A stretch of 64,000 bases of DNA from an uncultured Clostridia bacterium (GTDB lineage Bacteria; Bacillota; Clostridia; TANB77; CAG-508). Under the pieces are notes generated by a model. The model searched no databases, was not told the origin of the DNA, and was given only the letters and a program-made list of their open reading frames with translations. Position numbers and translations under genes: made by a program. Every line of letters begins with the position of its first letter. The stretch's first letter is position 1. This document shows, piece after piece, positions 17,042-26,432 of this stretch. Where the stretch lies: positions 1 through 64,000 of the forward strand of contig CAKOWW010000005.1 of NCBI GenBank assembly GCA_934129785.1. The letters run 5' to 3'.

Positions 17042-18202
17042 ATGTCAGTAAAATTTATGCTAAATGAAACATCATATTTTGGAAGGGGTGCAAGAGAAGA
17101 ACTTGTTGGTGAAATACAAAAAAGAAAATTTAAAAAAGTATTTCTAGTAACAGATAAGCCATTAGTAAATGCTGGAGTAACAGCGAAAGTAGAGGAATTA
17201 TTAAAAAATGCTAATATTCCATATGAATTATATGATGAAATAAAACCAAATCCAACAATAAAAAATGTAACAGATGGAGTAACAGCTTGTAAAAAATCTA
17301 AAGCAGATGTTATTGTTGCAGTTGGTGGAGGTTCTAGTATGGATACAGCAAAAGGAATATCAATTGTAATGACAAACCCAGATAGAGCTGATATAAAATC
17401 TTTAAACGGATTATCAAACACAGTTAATAAAGGAATGCCATTAATAGCGCTTCCAACAACAGCTGGAACAGCTTCAGAAGTTACAATAAATTATGTAATA
17501 ACAGATCCAGAAGCAGAAATAAAAATGGTATGTGTAGACCCTAATGATATTCCAATAGTTGCAATAGTAGATTCAGAATTAATGGAGTCAATGCCAAAAG
17601 GGCTAGCTGCTGCAACAGGAATGGATGCTTTGACACATGCAATTGAAGGTTATATAACAAAAGCTCATAATGAAATGTCAGATATGTTTCATATGAAGGC
17701 TATAAAATTAATATTTAAATACTTAACATCAGCTGTAAATGAAAAAGAACCAAGAGCAGTTGAAATGATGGGACTTGCCCAATACATAGCAGGTATGGGA
17801 TTTTCAAATGTAGGATTAGGAATAGTTCATTCAATGGCACATCAATTAGGTGCTGTATATGATACACCACATGGAATCGCAAATGCAATGTTATTACCAA
17901 CAGTTATGAGATTTAATGGAGAAGATTCAGCAACTGCACAAAGATTTAGAGAAATTTTATGTGAAATAGGAAGACCAGATGCTGAACACTTAAATGATCA
18001 AGATGTTATAAATACATTTGTATGGATGATATCTGAACTTGGAAAATCAGTAGGAATTACAACAACAATAAAAGATTATGGTGCTAAAGAAGAAGATTTT
18101 GAGATGCTTGCTAAAAAAGCAATGGAAGATCCTTGTAAACCAGGAAATCCAAGAGAAGTATCTGTTGAAGACTTTATAGAATTATATAGAAGAGCTATGT
18201 AA
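17042..18202 (+). CDS. iron-containing alcohol dehydrogenase (FucO-like)
   Basis: A 386-residue group III alcohol dehydrogenase that interconverts alcohols and aldehydes with NAD(H). The NAD-binding loop VGGGSSMDTAKGI is clear. Metal-ligand regions are MDALTHAIEGYI, GIVHSMAHQLGAVYDTPHG with its His residues, and NAMLLPTVMRFN. It is closest in pattern to lactaldehyde reductase / 1,2-propanediol oxidoreductase and the clostridial butanol dehydrogenases; substrate preference cannot be decided. AAAGGAGG precedes the ATG. A terminator follows, ending the pfkA operon. Confidence 0.88.
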   Translation: MSVKFMLNETSYFGRGAREELVGEIQKRKFKKVFLVTDKPLVNAGVTAKVEELLKNANIPYELYDEIKPNPTIKNVTDGVTACKKSKADVIVAVGGGSSMDTAKGISIVMTNPDRADIKSLNGLSNTVNKGMPLIALPTTAGTASEVTINYVITDPEAEIKMVCVDPNDIPIVAIVDSELMESMPKGLAAATGMDALTHAIEGYITKAHNEMSDMFHMKAIKLIFKYLTSAVNEKEPRAVEMMGLAQYIAGMGFSNVGLGIVHSMAHQLGAVYDTPHGIANAMLLPTVMRFNGEDSATAQRFREILCEIGRPDAEHLNDQDVINTFVWMISELGKSVGITTTIKDYGAKEEDFEMLAKKAMEDPCKPGNPREVSVEDFIELYRRAM

Positions 18203-18286
18203 ATTTACCAAAAAAGCTTGTAAAATTGGTAAAAATGTGTAATAATATACACATACAAAAAAGCTCTATAATACAGTATGTGAGAT

Positions 18287-18318
18287 AAAAACTCGCTCTA
18301 AAACATGGAGCGAGTTTT
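18287..18318 (+). terminator. intrinsic terminator after the alcohol dehydrogenase gene
   Basis: A perfect 11-bp stem, AAAACTCGCTC paired with GAGCGAGTTTT, followed by a T-rich tail. I see no T-box between this and valS. Confidence 0.8.
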
Positions 18319-18366
18319 ATTATTTTATAAAATAACAGTTTACTAGTAAGAAGGGGGAATTTTATA

Positions 18367-20979
18367 ATGCTAGAAGGAAAATATAATCCAAAAGACTTTG
18401 AAGATGAATTATATGAAGAATGGGAGAAAAAAGGATATTTCAAACCAAGCATGGATAAAACAAAAGAAAGCTATTGTATAATGATGCCACCACCAAATGT
18501 AACAGGAAAATTACACATGGGACATGCATTAGATGACACAATACAAGATATATTAATCCGTTTTAAAAGAATGCAAGGATATAATACACTTTGGCTTCCT
18601 GGTTCAGATCACGCATCAATATCAACAGAGATGAAAGTAGTACAAAAACTTCAATCAGAAGGAAAAACAAAGCAAGATTTAGGAAGAAAAAAATTCTTAG
18701 AAGAAGCATGGGAATGGACAAGAATATATGGTGGAACAATACAAGAACAACAAAGAAAATTAGGATGTTCATGTGATTGGGAAAGAAGAAGATTTACATT
18801 AGATAAAGGATTATCAGATGCAGTATTAGAAGAATTTGTAAATCTATATAACCAAGGCTACATATATAAAGGAACAAGAATGGTAAACTGGTGTCCAAAT
18901 TGTCATACAGCAATTTCAGATGCAGAAGTTGAATATAAGGAAGAAGCTTCACACTTATGGCATTTAAGATATAAAATAAAAGATGAAGATAGATATGTAG
19001 AAGTTGCAACAACAAGACCAGAAACAATGTTAGGAGATACAGCAGTTGCTGTAAATCCAGATGATGAAAGGTATAAAGATATAATTGGAAAAACATGTAT
19101 AGTTCCAATAGTAAACAGGGAAATACCAATAATTGCAGATGAATTTGTAGAAACAGAATTTGGAACAGGATGTGTAAAAATAACACCATCACATGATCCA
19201 AATGACTATCAAGCAGGATTAAAACATAATCTAGAATTTATTGAAGTATTTGATGATAAAAGCAATATGAAAAAACTTATGCCAGAAGTTGAAGGAATGC
19301 AAGCAATAGATGCAAGACCAATAATTGTAGAAAAATTAAAAGAATTAGGAGCTCTAGTTTCAATAGAAGATTACACTCATAATGTTGGAAAATGTGAAAG
19401 ATGTAAAACAACAATAGAACCAAGAGTTTCAGAGCAATGGTTTGTAAAAATGAAAGAACTTGCTAAACCAGCAATAGAAGCTGTAAAAAATGATGAAGTA
19501 AAATTTGTACCAAAAAGATATGAAAAAACATATTTTAATTGGATGGAAAATATTCAAGATTGGTGTATATCAAGACAATTATGGTGGGGACATCAAATAC
19601 CAGCATATTATTGTGAAGAATGTGGACATATAAATGTTGCAAAAGAAGCACCAGAAAAATGTGAAAAATGTGGAAGTGAAAAATTACATCAAGATACAGA
19701 TACATTGGATACTTGGTTTAGTTCAGCATTATGGCCATTTTCAACATTAGGATGGCCAAATAAAGATGCAGAAGACTTGAAAACATTTTATCCAACAAAT
19801 GTATTAGTAACAGCGTATGACATAATTTTCTTCTGGGTAGCAAGAATGGTATTCTCTGGATTATATGCAATGAAAGAAAAACCATTTAGTGATGTTTTAA
19901 TACACGGAATAGTTCGTGATAGTCAAGGAAGAAAAATGTCAAAAACTCTTGGAAATGGTGTAGATCCAATTGAAGTAATTGAAAAATATGGAGCAGACAG
20001 TTTAAGATTTTCAGTATTATCAGGTACAACAATGGGAAATGATATAAGATACATGCCAGAAAAATTAGAACAAGCATCAAACTTTGCAAATAAAATTTGG
20101 AATGCTGCTAAATTTATTATAATGAATACACAAGATGGAGAAATTGATATATCAAAATTAAAAATAGAAGATAAATGGATAATAAATAAAGTTAATAAAT
20201 TAACAAAAGAAGTAACAAATAATATAGAAAAATATGATTTAGGAGTAGCTTTAGATAAAGTATATAGCTTTATTTGGAATGAGTTCTGCGATTGGTATAT
20301 TGAAATGGTAAAACCACGCTTATACAGTGAAAATCAAGAAGAAAAGCAAATTGCAAGTTATGTTTTAAACTATGTTTTTGGAATATCAATGAAATTATTA
20401 CATCCATTTATGCCATTTGTTACAACAAAAATTTATAGTAATTTAAGTGGACATGATAAAAAAGAACTAATTGTATCAGATTGGCCTGAAATAAAAGAAA
20501 CATTTGAATATGATGATGAAGAAGATTTGGTAGAAAAAGTAAAAGATATTATAGTTCAAATTAGAAATATAAGAAATACCAAAAATATTCATCCAAGTAA
20601 AAAGTCAGAATTGATTTTTGTAACAGAAAAATATCAAGCACAATTAAAAGAATTAGAAGAAACTTTACAAAAATTAGGATTTGGTAATAAAGTTACAATA
20701 TCATCTACAAAAGGTGACATTCCTGAAAATTCAATAAATGTAATTAAGGAAGGAATTGAACTTTATATTCCTTTAGAAGGCTTAATTGATTTTGAAGAAG
20801 AGCGCAATAGATTAAATTCTGAGAAGGAAAGGCTTGAAAAAGAAGTTGCTAGATGTGAAAAAATGCTTTCAAATCCTGGATTTGTTAATAAAGCTCCACA
20901 AACTAAAATTGATGAAGAAAAAGCTAAACTTGAGAAATATAAAGAGATGCTTGCAAAGGTTGTGGAAAGTTTAAAATAA
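18367..20979 (+). CDS. valS: valyl-tRNA synthetase
   Basis: An 870-residue class I synthetase charging tRNA-Val. The HIGH-type motif is in PPPNVTGKLHMGHAL, the connective-peptide editing domain includes the ATTRPETMLGDTAV region, and zinc-binding cysteines occur in KCERCKTT and YYCEECGHI...CEKCGS. The KMSKS motif is GRKMSKTLGNGVDP. The C-terminal coiled coil (FEEERNRLNSEKERLEKEV) is the tRNA-binding arm specific to ValRS. Length is normal. GGGGG lies before the ATG. Confidence 0.95.
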   Translation: MLEGKYNPKDFEDELYEEWEKKGYFKPSMDKTKESYCIMMPPPNVTGKLHMGHALDDTIQDILIRFKRMQGYNTLWLPGSDHASISTEMKVVQKLQSEGKTKQDLGRKKFLEEAWEWTRIYGGTIQEQQRKLGCSCDWERRRFTLDKGLSDAVLEEFVNLYNQGYIYKGTRMVNWCPNCHTAISDAEVEYKEEASHLWHLRYKIKDEDRYVEVATTRPETMLGDTAVAVNPDDERYKDIIGKTCIVPIVNREIPIIADEFVETEFGTGCVKITPSHDPNDYQAGLKHNLEFIEVFDDKSNMKKLMPEVEGMQAIDARPIIVEKLKELGALVSIEDYTHNVGKCERCKTTIEPRVSEQWFVKMKELAKPAIEAVKNDEVKFVPKRYEKTYFNWMENIQDWCISRQLWWGHQIPAYYCEECGHINVAKEAPEKCEKCGSEKLHQDTDTLDTWFSSALWPFSTLGWPNKDAEDLKTFYPTNVLVTAYDIIFFWVARMVFSGLYAMKEKPFSDVLIHGIVRDSQGRKMSKTLGNGVDPIEVIEKYGADSLRFSVLSGTTMGNDIRYMPEKLEQASNFANKIWNAAKFIIMNTQDGEIDISKLKIEDKWIINKVNKLTKEVTNNIEKYDLGVALDKVYSFIWNEFCDWYIEMVKPRLYSENQEEKQIASYVLNYVFGISMKLLHPFMPFVTTKIYSNLSGHDKKELIVSDWPEIKETFEYDDEEDLVEKVKDIIVQIRNIRNTKNIHPSKKSELIFVTEKYQAQLKELEETLQKLGFGNKVTISSTKGDIPENSINVIKEGIELYIPLEGLIDFEEERNRLNSEKERLEKEVARCEKMLSNPGFVNKAPQTKIDEEKAKLEKYKEMLAKVVESLK

Positions 20980-21004
20980 ATATATAAAAGGACTGTATAT
21001 AATA

Positions 21005-21200
21005 TGGATATAAAAAATATATAATTTTAATTTAATACCGAATGTGTAATGGAATAAAATTAGACCTTCTTAGTTTTTAAAATTAGAGAATCTCATGTTA
21101 AAAATTAATCATGAGTACGCTGATTTTAATAAACTTAGAAGGTCTTATTTCATGTAATAAACCGAGGTATTAAATTAAAATTATATACTTTTTATTATCA
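21005..21200. repeat. palindromic fold-back element (MITE-like)
   Basis: This 366-bp gene-free interval holds a nested inverted repeat. The outer arms of 22 bp at 21018-21039 and 21166-21187 are perfect complements. The inner arms contain AAGACC / GGTCTT-type and CTTAG / CTAAG matches (around 21060-21072 and 21133-21146). The centre has CTCATG / CATGAG. The whole can fold into one long imperfect hairpin with no reading frame. A second short stem (21260-21285, AGCGA…TCGCT) follows, just before the spoIIAA promoter region. Confidence 0.7.
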
Positions 21201-21345
21201 AAGTTTCATTCTTTCCTATATAAAGAACAATTTTTAAGTGTAAAAATTATACTTTAAAAAGCGACAAAACTTCTAAAGTTTCGCTCTTGGAAAATAATGG
21301 TAAAAGTATTATAATACAAAAAAGAACAGTTAAGGAGGAGATGAA

Positions 21346-21660
21346 ATGGAATCAAAGTATTATGAAACGGACAGGCTTTTAATATTAAAAATTACTGAAG
21401 AAATCGACGAACACACTACTAAAGAAATAAGAAGGAGGGCTGATTATGAAATTGAAAGATATATGCCTAAAAGAGTTATATTTGATTTTGATAGTGTCAC
21501 TTTTATGGATAGTGCAGGCATCGGACTAATAATAGGAAGATATAAATTTGCAAAAATGATAGGAGCAAAAGTGGAAGTAAGTAATTTAACAAAAAGCGTA
21601 AAAAGAATATTTGAAATGAGCGGAATATTAAAACTAATACCAATAGCAACAATAATATAA
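21346..21660 (+). CDS. spoIIAA: SpoIIAA, anti-anti-sigma factor F
   Basis: A 104-residue STAS-domain protein that frees sigma F by binding SpoIIAB when dephosphorylated. The phosphorylated serine is in VTFMDSAGIGLIIGRYK (DSAG motif), and the last helix is EMSGILKLIP. Length is close to the ~115-residue norm. GGAGGAG precedes the ATG. It is the first gene of the spoIIA cluster. Confidence 0.93.
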   Translation: MESKYYETDRLLILKITEEIDEHTTKEIRRRADYEIERYMPKRVIFDFDSVTFMDSAGIGLIIGRYKFAKMIGAKVEVSNLTKSVKRIFEMSGILKLIPIATII

Positions 21661-21715
21661 AAGTTTTATAGGTAAACTTTGAAAAACCTAAATTTATAAA
21701 AAAGGAAATAAGTAT

Positions 21716-22195
21716 ATGAAAGAAATAAAAAATGAAATGAAACTGGAATTTATAAGTAAATCATCAAACGAAGCTTTTGCTAGAGTTACAATTGCAGCAT
21801 TTGCTTCACAACTTGATCCGACAATAGAAGAACTTGCAGACATAAAAACAGCTGTGTCTGAAGCTGTAACAAATTCAATAATTCATGGATATGACAAAAA
21901 ACAGGGAATTGTAAAAATTATGGCAAAATTAACAGAAAATGAAATAATTATTGAAATCTCAGATAAAGGAAAGGGAATTGAAAATATTGATGTTGCAAAA
22001 GAGCCGTTATATACAACAAAACCGAACTTAGAAAGATCAGGAATGGGATTTACAATAATGGAAAGTTTTATGGACAAAATGGAAGTTGAATCAATTTTAG
22101 GATTAGGAACAAAAGTTACTATGTCTAAAATAATAAAGAAAAAGCAGGAAAATGAAGCTGAAGAGCAAGATTTTAAAATGCTTACCGTAAATTAA
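21716..22195 (+). CDS. spoIIAB: SpoIIAB, anti-sigma F kinase
   Basis: A 159-residue GHKL-family serine kinase that holds sigma F inactive in the predivisional cell and phosphorylates SpoIIAA. The N box is DIKTAVSEAVTNSIIHGY, the G1 box ISDKGKGIENI and the G2 region ERSGMGFTIMESFMD. Length is slightly above the Bacillus protein because of an acidic C-terminal tail. It lies 55 bp after spoIIAA and 28 bp before sigF. Confidence 0.93.
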   Translation: MKEIKNEMKLEFISKSSNEAFARVTIAAFASQLDPTIEELADIKTAVSEAVTNSIIHGYDKKQGIVKIMAKLTENEIIIEISDKGKGIENIDVAKEPLYTTKPNLERSGMGFTIMESFMDKMEVESILGLGTKVTMSKIIKKKQENEAEEQDFKMLTVN

Positions 22196-22223
22196 AAAGA
22201 CAAAAGATTAAAATGGGGGAATT

Positions 22224-22953
22224 ATGTACGAAAATGACATCGAAACAATAAAAAAAGCCCAGGCAGGAGATAAATTTGAATTAGAAAAATTGATGCATTA
22301 TAACAATCGGTTTAATTTGGAGTATTGTAAAAAGATTTAATGGCAGGGGCTATGAATTAGAAGACCTATATCAAATAGGTTGTATAGGATTTATAAAATC
22401 GATTAAAAGGTTTGATACAAGCTTTGATGTTAAATTGTCAACATATGCAGTACCATATATGATAGGAGAAATAAAAAGATACATAAGAGATGATGGGCAA
22501 ATAAAAGTAAGTAGAAGCATAAAAGAAACTGGAATAAAAATAAAAGAACTGCAAAGAGAGTATTTAAATAGGACAGGAGAAGAAATAAAAATAGAAGATA
22601 TACAAAAAGAATTAAAAATATCCAAAGAAGATGTAATGATTGCATTAGAAGCATCAAGAAGTGTTGAGTCAATAGAAAGTGCAACATATGTAAATAACAA
22701 AAACGGAAATTCAATAAATTTAATAGACAAGCTTTCAAGTCCAAAAAATGAGCAAGAGGTTCTTACAAATAAATTAGCAATAAAAGAAATGATAAATAAA
22801 TTAGAAAAAAGAGATAAAGAAGTAATACTTTTGAGATATTATAAGGAAAAAACACAGGCACAAGTTGCAAAAATTTTGGGAGTTACACAAGTACAGGTAT
22901 CAAGAATAGAACGAAAAATATTAGAAAAAATGAAAAAACAGTTAATTTCATAA
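22224..22953 (+). CDS. sigF: sigma F, forespore sigma factor, broken by +1 frameshift at CGG
   Basis: RNA polymerase sigma factor for early forespore genes. From the ATG at 22224 (after GGGGGA) the frame reads normally for 28 codons (…IKKAQAGDKFELEKLMHYNN), meets an in-frame CGG at 22308, and would stop at 22338. If the C at 22308 is skipped, reading resumes as GLIWSIVKRFNGRGYELEDL, exactly the conserved region 2 of sigma F, and runs to 22953, giving 242 residues. Regions 3 and 4 (with VAKILGVTQVQVSRIERKI as the helix-turn-helix) are intact. The reading frame is therefore one base too long. The same CGG-linked break occurs in spoIIIAA and spoIIIAE. It is either programmed frameshifting or a disabling mutation. 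Confidence 0.9.
22305..22311 (+). other. candidate +1 frameshift site AAT-CGG-T in sigF
   Basis: In the zero frame the codons are AAC AAT CGG TTT. Skipping the C gives AAC AAT GGT TTA ATT TGG (NNGLIW), matching the sigma F family. The zero frame ends 10 codons later. Confidence 0.7.
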
Positions 22954-23047
22954 TATTTATGAGATATTTGAATAAACTTATTCCAATATGTAATATAAAA
23001 ATTCTAAAAATGAATAATTGCAACTATATAAGAGAAGGTGATAAATA

Positions 23048-24055
23048 ATGAAAAAGTTTTTACTCTATTTTTTTGCTTTTATTTTTATATGTTTTATATT
23101 ACCGGCAATACTAACAAAAAGTGATAAAATCCAAGCAAATAAAGATATTAATGAAAAACAAGAAAACACAGATAAAATAGAAGATAGTAGTGAAAAATAT
23201 GATTATAAAAAATATGGGACAATAAAGCTATTACATGCTAAAACAGGAGAAATAGAAGAAGTTGCATTAGATTCATATTTGTGTAATGTTGTTTCAGCAG
23301 AAATGCCAGCAGATTTTGACGAAGAGGCATTAAAAGCTCAAGCTGTTGTAGCAAGAACATATACAATTTATAAAATAGAAAACAAAAAACATGAAAATGC
23401 TGATATATGTGATGATTCAACTTGCTGTCAAGCCTGGGTTTCAAAAGAAATAAGATTTTCTAGATGGGAAGAGGCAAAAAGAGAAAGCAATTGGGCAAAA
23501 ATTGAAAAATGTGTAAATGAAACAAAAGGAAAAATAATAACATATCAAAATAAGCCAATAAATGCATTTTTTCATTCTAACAGCGGAGGAACAACAGAAT
23601 TACCAGTAAATGTGTGGGGTGGCGGAGAAAACCTACCGTATTTGAAAGTTGTTGAAACTGCTGGTGAAGAAGGATATACACAATATAGTTCAGAAGTTGT
23701 ATTAAGCAAAGAAGAATTAATAAATAAATTAAAAGTTAAATATGAAGACATAAATGTAAACTTTGAAAATGAAGATGATATAAAAATATTAGAACATACA
23801 GATAGCGGGAGAGTAAGAACAATTAAATTTGGAAATCATGAATTATCAGGAGTTGAAACAAGAACTTTACTTGGGTTAAAGTCAACTAACTTTGAAATTC
23901 AAAAGCAGGACGGAAACATAAAATTTACTGTAAAAGGATATGGACATGGTGTTGGAATGAGCCAAACTGGTGCAGATACAATGGCAAAACAAGGAAAAAA
24001 TTATGAAGAAATAATAAAACACTTTTACTCTGGAGTGGAAATAACTAATATGTAA
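23048..24055 (+). CDS. spoIID: SpoIID, engulfment peptidoglycan lytic transglycosylase
   Basis: A 335-residue membrane-anchored enzyme that remodels septal peptidoglycan in the DMP complex during engulfment. The N-terminal helix (residues 2-20) anchors it. The SpoIID/LytB domain begins at the VALDSYLCNVVSAEMPADFDEEALKAQAVVART region, where the catalytic Glu lies in the SAEMP motif. The zinc-binding Cys pair is in CDDSTCCQAW, and the FFHSNSGGTTE and GYGHGVGMSQTGADTMA segments are diagnostic. Length is normal. AGAAGGTG precedes the ATG. Confidence 0.93.
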   Translation: MKKFLLYFFAFIFICFILPAILTKSDKIQANKDINEKQENTDKIEDSSEKYDYKKYGTIKLLHAKTGEIEEVALDSYLCNVVSAEMPADFDEEALKAQAVVARTYTIYKIENKKHENADICDDSTCCQAWVSKEIRFSRWEEAKRESNWAKIEKCVNETKGKIITYQNKPINAFFHSNSGGTTELPVNVWGGGENLPYLKVVETAGEEGYTQYSSEVVLSKEELINKLKVKYEDINVNFENEDDIKILEHTDSGRVRTIKFGNHELSGVETRTLLGLKSTNFEIQKQDGNIKFTVKGYGHGVGMSQTGADTMAKQGKNYEEIIKHFYSGVEITNM

Positions 24056-24135
24056 TTTGAAAATTTATAAAAAATGTATAATCCTCAAGAAATAGGAAAT
24101 ACTGGTATTAACAAAGTATTTTTAAGGAGGATTAT

Positions 24136-24969
24136 ATGAGAAGGGAATCAAGAAAAAATGGAAATAATGGGAAGAACATAAGTGATAAAATTATAATGTA
24201 TTCTATTATTGGAATTGGTATATTAACATCAATATTAGTAGGTTTGTTAATCTATAGTAAAAATTTAAGTGATGATGTAAAAGAAGGAACTATGAGCTTA
24301 GAACAGATGAATACTATTGTTGGAAATAGTGATACTCCGGGAGTTACTGAAAGTGCAAGTACAGATATTGGAAAAACAGTAGAAGAATCTAAAAATGAAA
24401 CTAATACACAAAATGTTGTAAATACAAAATCAAATACACAAAATAAAACTAATACAACCAATACATCTAAAAATGTAGAAAAAAATACTAAGAAAGAAAC
24501 AGCAAATCAGGAGACAAAAACGAAAACTTCAAAAACAGAAGAACCAAAACAAGAAAATAAAGAACTTTCATTTATAAAACCTGTAGATGGTGAAATTTCA
24601 AAAGAATATGCAAAAGATAATTTAGTATATTCTGAAACTTTAAAAGAATGGACTACTCATTTGGGGGTTGATATAAAAGCTGATAAAACAACAGTAGTAA
24701 AGGCTGCAGAAGCTGGAACTATAAAATCAATAAAAAATGATCCAAGATATGGATTAACTGTAGTAATTGATCATGGAAATGGATATGAAAGTATATATGC
24801 AAATTTATTAACATCTGAGTTTGTTGTTGAAAATGAAAAAGTAGAAAAAGGACAATCTATAGGAACTGTAGGAAATACGGCAGTTTTCGAAGTTGCAGAT
24901 GAACCACATTTACATTTTGAAATTCAAAAGGATTCAATACAAGTAGATCCAAATCTATACATGAAATAG
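24136..24969 (+). CDS. spoIIQ: SpoIIQ-like M23 (LytM) peptidase-domain protein
   Basis: A 277-residue protein with one N-terminal membrane helix (residues ~20-42), a long Thr/Asn/Lys-rich linker, and a C-terminal LytM domain (from ~155). Metal ligands are intact: His and Asp in TTHLGVDIKA and the HLHFE motif near the end. Clostridial SpoIIQ keeps these zinc ligands, whereas Bacillus SpoIIQ has lost one. Its position right after spoIID, and the SpoIIIAH homologue encoded at 48710, support the SpoIIQ role of bridging the forespore membrane to SpoIIIAH. AAGGAGG lies before the ATG. A general M23 endopeptidase is the alternative. Confidence 0.82.
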   Translation: MRRESRKNGNNGKNISDKIIMYSIIGIGILTSILVGLLIYSKNLSDDVKEGTMSLEQMNTIVGNSDTPGVTESASTDIGKTVEESKNETNTQNVVNTKSNTQNKTNTTNTSKNVEKNTKKETANQETKTKTSKTEEPKQENKELSFIKPVDGEISKEYAKDNLVYSETLKEWTTHLGVDIKADKTTVVKAAEAGTIKSIKNDPRYGLTVVIDHGNGYESIYANLLTSEFVVENEKVEKGQSIGTVGNTAVFEVADEPHLHFEIQKDSIQVDPNLYMK

Positions 24970-24979
24970 TTAAAAACTA

Positions 24980-25008
24980 TTGACAATTTTTGATTTAGAA
25001 AATATAAT
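24980..25008 (+). promoter_or_regulatory. metK promoter
   Basis: TTGACA (24980-24985) and TATAAT (25003-25008) with a 17-bp spacer, directly upstream of the SAM riboswitch. Confidence 0.75.
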
Positions 25009-25021
25009 ATTAATACAATAT

Positions 25022-25176
25022 GTTATCAAGAGTGGACGAGAGAATCGGCTCAATGACTCCACAGCAACCTGTTAAAATAGCAAGGTGCTAATACCGACAA
25101 AGCAAAGAGCTTTGGCTGATGATAAAAAATCGGAAAAATAAAAGGCTTTGCTGATGTATTTAGCAAAGCCTTTTTA
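25022..25176 (+). ncRNA. SAM-I riboswitch (S-box) with terminator
   Basis: The aptamer runs from about 25022 to 25128 and carries the S-box landmarks: TTATCAAGAG, the GAGAATCGGC segment, ACTCCACAGCAACCTG, and AGGTGCTAATACCGAC, followed by the closing GCTGATGAT. The expression platform ends in a strong stem, AAAGGCTTTGCT paired with AGCAAAGCCTTTT (25141-25176), with a T-run. Binding of S-adenosylmethionine should favour termination before metK. Confidence 0.93.
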
Positions 25177-25218
25177 TATAGCTTGAAACATAAATAAAAA
25201 AGAAAGAAGGAACAAAAA

Positions 25219-26364
25219 ATGAGAAAATTATTCACATCAGAAAGTGTAACAGAAGGGCATCCAGACAAATTGTGTGATTATATATCAGACAGTGTGTTGG
25301 ACAGTTACCTAGAAAAAGACCCAAACTCAAGAGTAGCCTGTGAAACAGTAGCAGGAAAAGGAGAAATAATAGTAACAGGAGAAATTACATCAAAAGCAGA
25401 AGGAATAGACATAGAAAAAATAGTAAGACAAGCTATAAAAGAAGTAGGATATGACAATAGCGACACAGACATAGATTACAGAACATGTAAAGTTCACTTA
25501 AATATGTCAAAACAATCTCCAGACATAGCATTAGGAGTGGACAAATCATTAGAACAAAAAGAAGGAGAAAGCCTAGAGTCAGAAGGTGCAGGAGACCAAG
25601 GGATAATGTTTGGCTATGCATGTCGTGAAACAGAAAATCTAATGCCAATGCCAATATATTTAGCACATAAATTAGCTAAAAAATTAACTGAAGTTAGAAA
25701 AAATGGTGAAATTGAATATTTAAGACCAGACGGAAAAACACAAGTAACAGTAGAATATGAAAATGGAAAACCTGTAAGAATTGATACAATAGTAGTATCT
25801 ACACAACATGAAGCAAGTGTGGATTTAGAAACTCTAAAAAAAGATATAAAAAATAAAGTAATAGATGCAGTTGTTCCAAAAAAATTGTTAGATGAAAAAA
25901 CAAAATACTATATTAATCCAACAGGAAGATTTGTAATAGGTGGACCTTTAGGAGACAGTGGACTTACAGGAAGAAAAATAATTGTAGATACATATGGTGG
26001 TTATGCAAGACATGGTGGAGGTGCTTTTTCTGGAAAAGATGCAACCAAAGTAGATAGATCAGCATGTTATATGGCAAGACACTTGGCTAAAAATATTGTG
26101 GCAAATAATTATGCAGAAAAATGTGAAATACAATTGTCATATGCAATAGGTGTTGCAAAACCAATATCAATTTATGTAGAAACATTTGGAACAGCAACAA
26201 TACCTGAAAATGAAATTGTAGAAAAAATTTACAACAAATTTGATTTAACTCCAAGAGGAATAATAAATTACTTACAATTACAAAAGCCAATATATAGACA
26301 AACTACAAATTATGGACATTTTGGAAAAGAAAATCTGCCATGGGAAAAAATTGTGAAATTTTAA
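25219..26364 (+). CDS. metK: S-adenosylmethionine synthetase
   Basis: A 381-residue enzyme making S-adenosylmethionine from methionine and ATP. Diagnostic segments are SVTEGHPDKLCDYISD, EGAGDQGIMFGYAC, GGPLGDSGLTGRKIIVDTYGG with the methionine-binding loop, and GGGAFSGKDATKVDRSA. Length is normal. AAGAAGGAAC precedes the ATG. The SAM-I riboswitch upstream gives direct product feedback. Confidence 0.97.
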   Translation: MRKLFTSESVTEGHPDKLCDYISDSVLDSYLEKDPNSRVACETVAGKGEIIVTGEITSKAEGIDIEKIVRQAIKEVGYDNSDTDIDYRTCKVHLNMSKQSPDIALGVDKSLEQKEGESLESEGAGDQGIMFGYACRETENLMPMPIYLAHKLAKKLTEVRKNGEIEYLRPDGKTQVTVEYENGKPVRIDTIVVSTQHEASVDLETLKKDIKNKVIDAVVPKKLLDEKTKYYINPTGRFVIGGPLGDSGLTGRKIIVDTYGGYARHGGGAFSGKDATKVDRSACYMARHLAKNIVANNYAEKCEIQLSYAIGVAKPISIYVETFGTATIPENEIVEKIYNKFDLTPRGIINYLQLQKPIYRQTTNYGHFGKENLPWEKIVKF

Positions 26365-26432
26365 TATAAAATAGTAGATATTAGTAATATAATAGTTTAT
26401 AATATAGAAAAAATATAGAAAGAGAAACTGAG

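Noticed and set aside
18203..18366. T-box riboswitch upstream of valS
   Set aside because: The gap is short and contains only a terminator for the preceding gene and a ribosome binding site; no GGATGGAACCG-type T-box sequence or long leader is present.
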